Assembly (NCBI GenBank): GCA_023474155.1
Contig: JAMCYJ010000049.1
Location: 1 to 16,129 of the forward strand
Source: Candidatus Martarchaeota archaeon
Lineage (GTDB): Archaea > Micrarchaeota > Micrarchaeia > Micrarchaeales > Micrarchaeaceae
Length of the DNA stretch: 16,129 bases
Direction: 5' to 3'
Shown here: positions 6,234 to 12,655 of the stretch, in pieces
Numbering within the stretch: position 1 is the first letter of the stretch
Layout: the number at the start of each line of letters is the position of its first letter
The notes under the pieces: generated by a model
Told to the model about the DNA's origin: nothing
The model's database searches: none
What the model saw: the letters and a program-made list of their open reading frames with translations, nothing else
Made by a program: the position numbers and the translations under genes

Positions 6234-6722
6234 TCAATCACTTTGTTCGTTTATTTCCTGAGCCTCGTCGCTCTCTGCCTCGTCTGCGTCCGCATCGGCA
6301 GATTCCTCTGGCTCTTCTTCTTGTTCCTCTCCCTCGGCGGCTTCGTTGGCTTCTTCTTCTTCTTCTTCTGCTCCTGCTTTTTCTCTTTCCTCGTCTGCTT
6401 TTTCCTCGGATTTTGCAGGGGCGTTATTTTCCGCAGCATTAAGTACGTTTGAATTTCCAGGGTCTATGACTGCAAGCACTGAAACTGAATACGGCTTTCC
6501 GCATACCGCTCCGAGGTCCATGGAGTTGCCCGCGAAGACCTCGAGCCTTATGCCCGATATCCCGCTGACATACTTTATGTCGTTTATCGCGTCTGTCTTG
6601 TTTCCTGAAGCAATAACGACCAGCTTTGCAGAGCTGTCCTCGATGGTTCTTATGACCTGCCTTGCGCCAAGGGCCACGTCCCCGCTGTCAACGGCTAAGC
6701 GTATGTCGTTTGGTTGTATCAT
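6234..6722 (-). CDS. rpl30e: 50S ribosomal protein eL30 with long acidic C-terminal tail
   Basis: An L7Ae/L30e-fold RNA-binding protein, placed directly before uS12 as in archaeal RNA polymerase/str clusters. The core (about 1-92) includes LVVIASGNKTDAINDIKY and the late GKPYSVSVLAVIDPG. After residue about 98 comes a tail of some 60 residues made mostly of Glu, Asp and Ala; typical archaeal eL30 ends near residue 100. The ATG at 6720-6722 gives 162 aa starting MIQPNDIRLAV; an in-frame TTG at 6729-6731 would add three residues. It begins 38 nt after the L12 stop and ends in TGA, followed without a gap by the uS12 TTG in the same frame. nusA, usually between eL30 and uS12, is missing. Confidence 0.92.
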   Translation of the reverse strand: MIQPNDIRLAVDSGDVALGARQVIRTIEDSSAKLVVIASGNKTDAINDIKYVSGISGIRLEVFAGNSMDLGAVCGKPYSVSVLAVIDPGNSNVLNAAENNAPAKSEEKADEEREKAGAEEEEEEANEAAEGEEQEEEPEESADADADEAESDEAQEINEQSD

Positions 6723-6760
6723 GCTAATCAAATCTGATTTTCAGTGCTCATGGGCTTTAA

Positions 6761-7063
6761 TTAACCGAACAGCCCCGCAAGCCCTGCCGCTGCCTCTTCC
6801 TCAGACTTCTTCTCTTCCTTCTTTTCCTCCTTCTTCTGCTCCTGCTTGTGTTCTGCTGCAGGGGCTTGGGCCTGGGCAACTTGCATATTTTCGGCAGACT
6901 TCAGTATCTCCTTTATGTCAACGCCCTTCAACGACTCGACAATTGCCTTTGCCTTTGCCTCGTCAGGGCTGAATCCTGCCGCCTTTACCACATCCAATAA
7001 ACTCTTTTCGTTTATTTCCTTTCCTGCTGCATCTATTAGCAGAGCTGCGTACACATATTCCAT
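6761..7063 (-). CDS. rpl12: 50S ribosomal stalk protein P1/L12
   Basis: Flexible stalk protein that dimerises on P0 and recruits translational GTPases such as EF-2. At 100 aa it has archaeal size. The dimerisation domain covers about 1-58 (MEYVYAALLIDAAGKEI start, SPDEAKAKAIVESLKGVDI), followed by an Ala/Gln linker, a Lys/Glu-rich hinge (about 73-91) and the conserved C-terminal GLAGLFG that contacts GTPases. A good Shine-Dalgarno (AGGTGA, 7068-7073) lies 4 nt before the ATG, and a separate TATA upstream suggests extra transcription beyond the uL1-P0 message, fitting its multiple copies per ribosome. Confidence 0.97.
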   Translation of the reverse strand: MEYVYAALLIDAAGKEINEKSLLDVVKAAGFSPDEAKAKAIVESLKGVDIKEILKSAENMQVAQAQAPAAEHKQEQKKEEKKEEKKSEEEAAAGLAGLFG

Positions 7064-7120
7064 AATTTCACCTAAAAATTCATTAGTATTTTTATTTAAT
7101 TTTGTTTTTAATATTTTTTA

Positions 7121-7130
7121 ATATATATAA
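7121..7130 (-). promoter_or_regulatory. TATA box of L12
   Basis: The minus strand TTATATATAT lies 58-67 nt upstream of the L12 ATG in the AT-rich P0-L12 gap. Initiation about 25 nt downstream would give a leader of roughly 34 nt that still contains the AGGTGA ribosome-binding site at 7068-7073. An internal promoter for the stalk protein and the genes after it is inferred. Confidence 0.45.
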
Positions 7131-7175
7131 TTTAATGTTAATAATTGTTTCCTGCTTAGCTTTGCGGCGCGGGCT

Positions 7176-8024
7176 TTATTTTGCATTGCCGGCGATGGCG
7201 CTGTTCGCACTGACTGCCGCCAGAAACGCATTCACCAAAAGCTTTTCGACGATTCCCTTGTCATAGAGCTTCGCCTTCACGCCGAAGAACACTGCCTTGG
7301 TATAAGCCTTTGACATGAACTTCTTTACAGTGTATTTGTTGATTATTTCCTTGTCGATGCATATCGCGAGCGCGGCATTGAACGCCTTGTGCATATTGCC
7401 TACTGTATAATCCCTGTCTATTCCGAGAATGTCCTTTGTGAAAAGCATGTTCTGCGAAAGCACCAGGCTCGGCTCTATCGTAACCGTAAAAGGCTTTATG
7501 TCGAGTATCCTGAGCACCTTTGAAATCGGCGCGGTAATGACCTCGTCCTTCTTTATGACCTTGTCCTTTCCGATTACGACTTTTCCTTTCTGTATCTGCA
7601 CGTCTATTCCTGCCTGCTTAAGCTCTGTAACAGTCTGCCCCGGCTGTATGCTTGTCTCTCCGCTTTTTATCACTATCTCTGAATTCGCCTTCTGGTTCGG
7701 CTTTGCAGCAAGCTTGAGCTGGTTCGCTTTTAATTTGTTGAATATGCTGAACCCAGTGTCATTTGTCATGAATACCGCATGCTGAACATGCTGCTTTTTC
7801 AGCTCCTCTGCAATAGGCTTCAGCCTTTCCTCGCCTTCAAGGGACTTCAGCAGGAGCTTTTTCCTTGCGAAAAGCACTTTGGCGTCGCTTCTTATGCTGT
7901 TCTTCGACTTTTGCAGCAGCCTGTCTGGAATGCGCTCGATCGGAATCAGGCCTACTGTCCCGTACTTCTTGAGTTCGCTCTTTGCATTTTCTATGAATTC
8001 AATCTTTTGGGTTTTTGTAAGCAT
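7176..8024 (-). CDS. rplP0: 50S ribosomal stalk base protein P0/uL10, short C-terminus
   Basis: Anchors the L12 dimers to 23S rRNA at the GTPase centre. The N-terminal rRNA-binding domain (about 1-105) includes KKYGTVGLIPIERIPDRLLQ and later NDTGFSIFNKLKANQ. The insertion domain (about 110-190) has the archaeal SIQPGQTVTELKQAGI, and helical segments follow that should carry the L12-binding sites. The protein is 282 aa and ends SANSAIAGNAK, whereas archaeal P0 usually continues into a charged hinge and the same GLFG-type end as L12. Downstream frames to 7064 show no continuation, so the tail is not lost to a nearby frameshift. It begins 30 nt after the uL1 stop. Confidence 0.95.
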   Translation of the reverse strand: MLTKTQKIEFIENAKSELKKYGTVGLIPIERIPDRLLQKSKNSIRSDAKVLFARKKLLLKSLEGEERLKPIAEELKKQHVQHAVFMTNDTGFSIFNKLKANQLKLAAKPNQKANSEIVIKSGETSIQPGQTVTELKQAGIDVQIQKGKVVIGKDKVIKKDEVITAPISKVLRILDIKPFTVTIEPSLVLSQNMLFTKDILGIDRDYTVGNMHKAFNAALAICIDKEIINKYTVKKFMSKAYTKAVFFGVKAKLYDKGIVEKLLVNAFLAAVSANSAIAGNAK

Positions 8025-8054
8025 AAAATCATGTTGTTATTTGATTGGAGTTGA

Positions 8055-8687
8055 TCACATCAGCTTTATCGCGCTGCTCATCGTCAGTTTTGTATAAACA
8101 GACTTTATCGAAGGCTTGCCTATCTTTTTTACCAGCGCATTCACGACGGAGTCTATGTTTTCCGCAATGTCCTGCACAGCCATTGCCTCGTTTCCAACAA
8201 CGCAGTGGATCGTAGGGAGGTATTTCCCCTTGCTTTTGAGCGTTATGGATCCTGACAGATTCTGGAACAATTTTTCCATGTCCCCTATTATCGGCTTGGG
8301 CATCTTGTTCCTAGGCCCGAGAAACTGGCCGAGATTCTTTGCGATTATAGGCATGAGGCTGGGCTCCGCGAGAAGGTCGTATTCCAGAAGCTCGTTCCTT
8401 TTTACCTTGTCGCTTGAAATCTGCGGGACTTCAGCGGAGGATATTACCTGCTTTGCCCCGAGGCTCCTTGCTTTTTCAGAAACGTCCCTCTTGTCTGCAA
8501 ATACTATTATATTGGTAGACTTTCCCTTGCCTTTCGGCAACAGGACGTCCAGATTCAGCCTGTTCTGCTGATTCGAAAAGTCTATGCCCTTGAAATTTAC
8601 CGCAAGCTCGACCGACTGGGTGAACTTCCTCTTTGACTTGTTGTCAGAGATAAATTTGTCTAATGCCTCTAATGCTTTTGCTTCCAT
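8055..8687 (-). CDS. rpl1: 50S ribosomal protein uL1
   Basis: L1-stalk protein that assists release of E-site tRNA; in several archaea it also represses its own message. At 210 aa it has family length. Segments include RKFTQSVELAVNFKGID (about 20-36), DLLAEPSLMPIIAKNLG, the signature LGPRNKMPKP and IKSVYTKLTMSSAIKL at the end. A strong Shine-Dalgarno (AGGAGGGA, 8696-8703) lies 8 nt before the ATG. It is the first gene of the leftward ribosomal run; uL11, its usual upstream partner, is not in the window and is replaced by a HAD gene. Confidence 0.97.
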   Translation of the reverse strand: MEAKALEALDKFISDNKSKRKFTQSVELAVNFKGIDFSNQQNRLNLDVLLPKGKGKSTNIIVFADKRDVSEKARSLGAKQVISSAEVPQISSDKVKRNELLEYDLLAEPSLMPIIAKNLGQFLGPRNKMPKPIIGDMEKLFQNLSGSITLKSKGKYLPTIHCVVGNEAMAVQDIAENIDSVVNALVKKIGKPSIKSVYTKLTMSSAIKLM

Positions 8688-8739
8688 AAAATCAATCCCT
8701 CCTGTAAAATACAGTCTTAGCGGGAAAATTAGAATGTAA

Positions 8740-8786
8740 TTATATTTTATAATTAAGACAAAAAGTTATTTAAACATTTATAAAAA
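8740..8786 (-). promoter_or_regulatory. Promoter region of the uL1-P0-L12 run
   Basis: The HAD-uL1 gap contains two TATA candidates on the minus strand: TTATAAAATATAA (8740-8752) and TTTTTATAAAT (8776-8786). Either would give a leader containing the AGGAGGGA site at 8696-8703. The far one follows a GC-rich patch with a GCGC-GTTTA-GCGC dyad next to the HAD stop, so part of the region may also end the HAD transcript. Confidence 0.45.
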
Positions 8787-8822
8787 TTTCAGCTACAAGA
8801 TTGCAATGCGGCGCGAGCGCGT

Positions 8823-9806
8823 TTAGCGCGTCTTTATTTTTTTGGCCTGCAGCATAGACTTTTGCTTTGCTTTTATCGCATATGCGACCTCCATTATGTT
8901 ATTGAATGTAAAGTCTGGCTTTTCCCTTGCAATCTGTTCGGGGAAACTCATTCCATTGTCGAATACGATCAAGGACCTGCATCCCGCATCCCTAGATGCC
9001 CATATGTCAACTACTGCATCCCCAATGTAAATAGTTTTTTCCACTGGAACTCCAAGCAGCTGCGCCGCCTTAACTATACCCTCGCCTGACGGCTTTTCCC
9101 TTGCAATGTCTTCCTTGCAGATTACTGCATCCAAAATTTTGCAATACGGCACGTCCCTTTCCACAGCGTTGCGGCCGCCATTTGAAAAAAGAGTCACTTT
9201 ATATCCTTTTTGTTTCAAGAGGCTCATTGCCTCCTGCGAGCCTGGGATCGTTTCAACTAGTTTTTTGCCTTCCTCGGAATTAAAGAATTTTCCGTATTCG
9301 TCATAAATTACCTGCACTGTCTTTTCCACTGCATCCGCGCCTTTTTTGGCGATGTGCTCTTGGATTAAAGCAGTAACGAACTCTTCTGCGTCCGGCTTCT
9401 TTAAAATATCAGTAAGCTCCGCCTCTTTATGCAGGTCGGAGATTGCGAGCAGGGCGTTTATGCATTTTTTTCTGTTCTTGTACCTGCCAAGGCCTTTCAG
9501 ATGCCATACTGCGGTCGCGTCGAACCAGTACTCCATGCTAGCTGCCTTAAACCCTACCTCGAATGATTTGCTGTCAAGTTCTGTTGTGTCCCTCAGGACG
9601 CCCCCTACATCGACTACAAACAACTCGGCGTCTTCAAGCCTGAAGGTGGTTTTTACTGCGCCTGCCTTTAAATAAAATTTAAGGGACTCTACGCTTTGCG
9701 ATATCGCGGCGCATCCTGCGCCATTTGCATTTTTCCTATTCATGCCGAGCATATACTTACGAAGCTTGTCGTCTACCTCCATTTTATCTCCTGCCCCTGT
9801 AGGCAT
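8823..9806 (-). CDS. HAD-superfamily hydrolase (phosphatase-like)
   Basis: Cytoplasmic haloacid-dehalogenase-fold enzyme, probably a phosphatase of unknown substrate. Motif I is VVDVGGVLRDT with nucleophile D66; the general acid/base position two residues on is Gly68 instead of the usual Asp. Motif II is LFSNG (S208), motif III lies in CKEDIAREKPSGEG (K231 or K238), and motif IV is IGDAVVDIWASRDAG (D263, D267). A helical cap of about 110 residues lies between motifs I and II. At 327 aa it is about 100 longer than common family members, mainly from an N-terminal extension of some 60 residues. The ATG at 9806 is 20-29 nt from a TATA; Met9 is an alternative start. It is transcribed towards uL1 but separated from it by a promoter. 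Confidence 0.85.
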   Translation of the reverse strand: MPTGAGDKMEVDDKLRKYMLGMNRKNANGAGCAAISQSVESLKFYLKAGAVKTTFRLEDAELFVVDVGGVLRDTTELDSKSFEVGFKAASMEYWFDATAVWHLKGLGRYKNRKKCINALLAISDLHKEAELTDILKKPDAEEFVTALIQEHIAKKGADAVEKTVQVIYDEYGKFFNSEEGKKLVETIPGSQEAMSLLKQKGYKVTLFSNGGRNAVERDVPYCKILDAVICKEDIAREKPSGEGIVKAAQLLGVPVEKTIYIGDAVVDIWASRDAGCRSLIVFDNGMSFPEQIAREKPDFTFNNIMEVAYAIKAKQKSMLQAKKIKTR

Positions 9807-9825
9807 TTTAAAATCAGTTCAAAAA

Positions 9826-9835
9826 GATATTTAAG
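9826..9835 (-). promoter_or_regulatory. TATA box of the HAD hydrolase gene
   Basis: The minus strand CTTAAATATC lies 20-29 nt before the HAD ATG, which predicts a leaderless mRNA and supports the start at 9806. Confidence 0.45.
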
Positions 9836-9900
9836 CTTTTATCGCATTCGTCAATCGGCTATGTATGTTATTATCCTCATATTTTTAATTTTTAATATAA

Positions 9901-9910
9901 ACTATAAATT
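9901..9910 (+). promoter_or_regulatory. TATA box of the ABC exporter operon
   Basis: ACTATAAATT lies 30-39 nt before the ATG at 9940, with no Shine-Dalgarno following, which fits leaderless initiation. The promoter diverges from that of the HAD gene across a 133-bp AT-rich gap. Confidence 0.45.
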
Positions 9911-9939
9911 TAATTATTATTTATTAATAACTAATTTAT

Positions 9940-10917
9940 ATGGAAGAAACCATTTTAGAAGTTAATAATATTCATAAAAAATTCAAGACATATGAAGCAA
10001 AGTCAAAAGGATTTCTCGCGTCACTTAGAAGAAAATATTTTTGGAAATTTGCATTAAATGGCGTTAGCTTCTCAGTCAAAAAAGGGGAAATTGTTGCACT
10101 TCTCGGTAAAAATGGCAGCGGCAAATCAACATTAATAAAGATAATACTCGGCATAATATACCCTGATAAAGGCAATGTGCAACTTTTTAATCTCGATTCC
10201 TGGAAATATAGGCAAATAATATCAAAAGATTTTGGCGTAGTGCTTGGCGCACACGGCCAATTATATTGGAATCTGCCGGCAATTGATACATTTAAGTTAA
10301 TGAAATCAATTTATAAAATAAATGATAGGGATTTTGAAGAACGTTTAAAATATTTTGTAAAAATTCTTCACTTGCAACAGGTTTATAAACGTCAAGTACG
10401 AACAATGTCATTAGGTGAGCAGATGAAATGCAATTTTGTGGCATCTCTATTGCACATACCAAAAATTGTATTTTTAGACGAGCCGACAATTGGCGTTGAT
10501 ATAATTTCAAAATTGGCACTAAAAAATCTGATTCGCGAAATGCAACAAAAATACAAAACAACATTTATTCTAACAACGCATATAATCGAGGATATTGATA
10601 TCGCCGATAGAATCATAATGATGGACAGGGGAAAAGTGATATTTAATAATAAATTTGAAAAACTTCAGTATGCTTTTGGCAATAAACGAATAATTGAATT
10701 ATATTTTAAAAAACCGAATGCGATAAATTATAAAAATTATGGGAAAGTACTAAAATCAGATTTCAACTACATAAAATTAGAAGTCAATGCAAAAACAATC
10801 AAGACCAATAAATTCATTTCTATTTTATCTGATCTAAATATACTTGACTATAAAATATCTGAACCTGGGCTGAATGAGATAATATTGAAGATCTACAATA
10901 AAAAAAATAGAAAATGA
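9940..10917 (+). CDS. ABC-2 exporter ATP-binding subunit (COG4586-like)
   Basis: ATPase of a three-gene exporter, 325 aa. Walker A GKNGSGKST is at 56-64, signature MSLGEQ at 156-161, Walker B VFLDEP at 177-182 and the switch histidine in LTTHIIEDI (H214). The stretch GVVLGAHGQLYWNLPAIDTF, followed by LMKSIY, and later LLHIPKIVFLDEPTIGVD are characteristic of the COG4586 group, which pairs with COG4587 and COG3694 permeases exactly as here. Residues after about 250 form a C-terminal extension. The ATG overlaps nothing upstream, and the stop overlaps the next start by 4 bp (ATGA). The gene is far more AT-rich than HAD or the ribosomal genes, with many AAA, AAT and ATA codons, suggesting acquisition. 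Substrate unknown. Confidence 0.95.
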   Translation: MEETILEVNNIHKKFKTYEAKSKGFLASLRRKYFWKFALNGVSFSVKKGEIVALLGKNGSGKSTLIKIILGIIYPDKGNVQLFNLDSWKYRQIISKDFGVVLGAHGQLYWNLPAIDTFKLMKSIYKINDRDFEERLKYFVKILHLQQVYKRQVRTMSLGEQMKCNFVASLLHIPKIVFLDEPTIGVDIISKLALKNLIREMQQKYKTTFILTTHIIEDIDIADRIIMMDRGKVIFNNKFEKLQYAFGNKRIIELYFKKPNAINYKNYGKVLKSDFNYIKLEVNAKTIKTNKFISILSDLNILDYKISEPGLNEIILKIYNKKNRK

Positions 10918-11735
10918 ATCACATGCTAAATCTTTTCAAGAACCTAAGATTGTATTTTGCATATTTTTATATCGGACTTAAAAACTCTATTTCTTATAAA
11001 ACAGATGTTTTATTAATACTTATTTTTAGGTTGGCGACATCCCTTATAATGATATTAATTTGGACTGCGATATATCTAAATTCAAATGTCCAAAAAATCA
11101 ATGGATTTAGCCTCTCTTTTATCTATATCTATATGTTTATGTTTATGCCAATTGTTACAATAGTATCTCTTAATTTGTATAATCTAATTTCACAAGATAT
11201 TAAAAATGGAGGTATTGCAATAAATATGATTAGATCAGTAAATTATTCATTGCAGCTTTTTTTCAGTTCAATTGGCGAAAATATAATATATGTATTATTT
11301 GTTTCTCTTCCATTAATTGCTATAATATTATTTTTTGTTCATGTTGACATCGGCTTCATTTCACTGGTTTTTCTTGCTATAGAATTTATACTTGCAATTA
11401 TTTTCTTTAGTATTTTTGATTTTTTAATCGGGATTTCTTCAATATATTTAGTTGACCTGTCAGGTCTATCCCAGATGATTTATAATATAATATACTTTCT
11501 TGGCGGCGGGATCATACCGATAATCTTTTTTCCTACCCAAATAAAAAATATTTTAATGCTGCTTCCATTTCAGATGCTTGGATTTACAGAAATAGCAACA
11601 ATGCTTAATATAATAAGCACGCATACAATTTTAACCAGTATTGCCGTTACAATTTTTTCAATATTTATTTTGTTTATCGCCACAACCGTATTTTGGAGAA
11701 AGGCAGTTAAAAAATTAAGTTCAATAGGTGGCTAA
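10914..11735 (+). CDS. ABC-2 exporter permease subunit 1 (COG4587-like)
   Basis: Integral membrane protein, 273 aa, with about six hydrophobic segments (roughly 31-55, 66-90, 123-142, 147-180, 190-206, 238-260). The polar stretch after the second segment, SQDIKNGGIAINMIRSVNY, corresponds to the conserved cytoplasmic loop of this permease group. Its start overlaps the ATPase stop (ATGA), and its TAA is followed immediately by the ATG of the second permease, so the three genes form one tightly coupled operon. It probably forms a heterodimeric channel with the next gene. The identity of the exported compound cannot be read from the sequence. Confidence 0.88.
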   Translation: MNHMLNLFKNLRLYFAYFYIGLKNSISYKTDVLLILIFRLATSLIMILIWTAIYLNSNVQKINGFSLSFIYIYMFMFMPIVTIVSLNLYNLISQDIKNGGIAINMIRSVNYSLQLFFSSIGENIIYVLFVSLPLIAIILFFVHVDIGFISLVFLAIEFILAIIFFSIFDFLIGISSIYLVDLSGLSQMIYNIIYFLGGGIIPIIFFPTQIKNILMLLPFQMLGFTEIATMLNIISTHTILTSIAVTIFSIFILFIATTVFWRKAVKKLSSIGG

Positions 11736-12521
11736 ATGGGAATTTTAGACGAAATTGCGTATATATTAAATAGGCAATATTATGCATGGAAGTCTTTTAT
11801 TGCATACAGATTATCAGCATTACTCTGGTTTTTTAACAACAGTTTCACTGCAGTTGCATCTTATGTCTCAATAACAGTTATATATGCAATATCCTCAGGG
11901 ATTAATGGATGGAGTTATTATCAATTGCTTATGCTTTCATCAACAGTCAATATGATCACGGGTTTATTGTATTATTTCCTAAACCCAAATTTATCTCATG
12001 AGCTTCTTGCGGGGCAATTAGATCCCGCCCTTTCAAGACCATTTAATAAATTAAGTATTTTAATTTCAGATAATATTGGCGTGTGGAGTTTTGGGTCTGT
12101 ATTAAGCAATTTGCTAATTGCTGTCTATGCATTAGCTCATCTGCATCTCGCTATTAGCTTTATTATTAGTTATATTATTTTATTAATACTGGGGACAGCA
12201 GGATTTGGCTTTTTTATGCTTATAATGCTATTTATTGCATACAAGTTTATTAAATCAGAAGAATTTGTTTGGCGCATGATAGATTTTGCCAATACTGCAG
12301 GAGATTATCCAATAAATATTTATGGCAATCTGATAGGAATTGCAATTTTTTCATTATTAATTCCAGTAGGGCTTGCATCATATTTTCCTGCATTGGCTCT
12401 TTTTGGCAGGCTTAGTCTGAATTATTTTATTTTAATTATTTTAGTAAATATTGCAATTATATTATTTTCATATAAAATTTTCAATTTACTTTTAAGAAGT
12501 TATAATAGCGGCGGGGGATAA
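11736..12521 (+). CDS. ABC-2 exporter permease subunit 2 (COG3694-like)
   Basis: Integral membrane protein, 261 aa, with about six hydrophobic segments (roughly 26-52, 60-82, 116-136, 138-170, 197-220, 228-252). LLAGQLDPALSRPFNKL (90-106) matches the sG-x-LD-x-x-L-x-RP-x-N loop of the family, and the later YPINIYGNL and IPVGLASYFPA are also typical. It follows the first permease with no gap and ends 134 nt before the convergent mevalonate kinase gene. It shares the low-GC composition of the cassette. Confidence 0.88.
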   Translation: MGILDEIAYILNRQYYAWKSFIAYRLSALLWFFNNSFTAVASYVSITVIYAISSGINGWSYYQLLMLSSTVNMITGLLYYFLNPNLSHELLAGQLDPALSRPFNKLSILISDNIGVWSFGSVLSNLLIAVYALAHLHLAISFIISYIILLILGTAGFGFFMLIMLFIAYKFIKSEEFVWRMIDFANTAGDYPINIYGNLIGIAIFSLLIPVGLASYFPALALFGRLSLNYFILIILVNIAIILFSYKIFNLLLRSYNSGGG

Positions 12522-12590
12522 ATTGAAAATGTATTTTAAAAGACAAACCCTCCAATACAGATCAATAAATATTAAAAAGGCTATAATTTT

Positions 12591-12655
12591 TGGATAATTA
12601 TCCATAGTTATATGCATTTTGCATAACAAAATATAATTATACGGAATTCGTATAA
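12591..12655. terminator. Palindrome-rich spacer between convergent genes
   Basis: Three dyads fill the end of the gap between the exporter and mevalonate kinase: TGGATAATTATCCA (12591-12604), ATGCA-TTT-TGCAT (12612-12624) and TTATACG-GAATT-CGTATAA (12637-12655), which touches the kinase stop codon. A T5 run (12586-12590) precedes them on the plus strand. They could end transcription from both sides or be a protein-binding site. Confidence 0.4.

Noticed and set aside
6243..6452. Plus-strand frame rich in Phe, Leu and Cys that looks like a membrane segment
   Set aside because: It is the complement of the Glu-rich codons of the eL30 tail; GAA/GAG runs read as TTC/CTC on the other strand.
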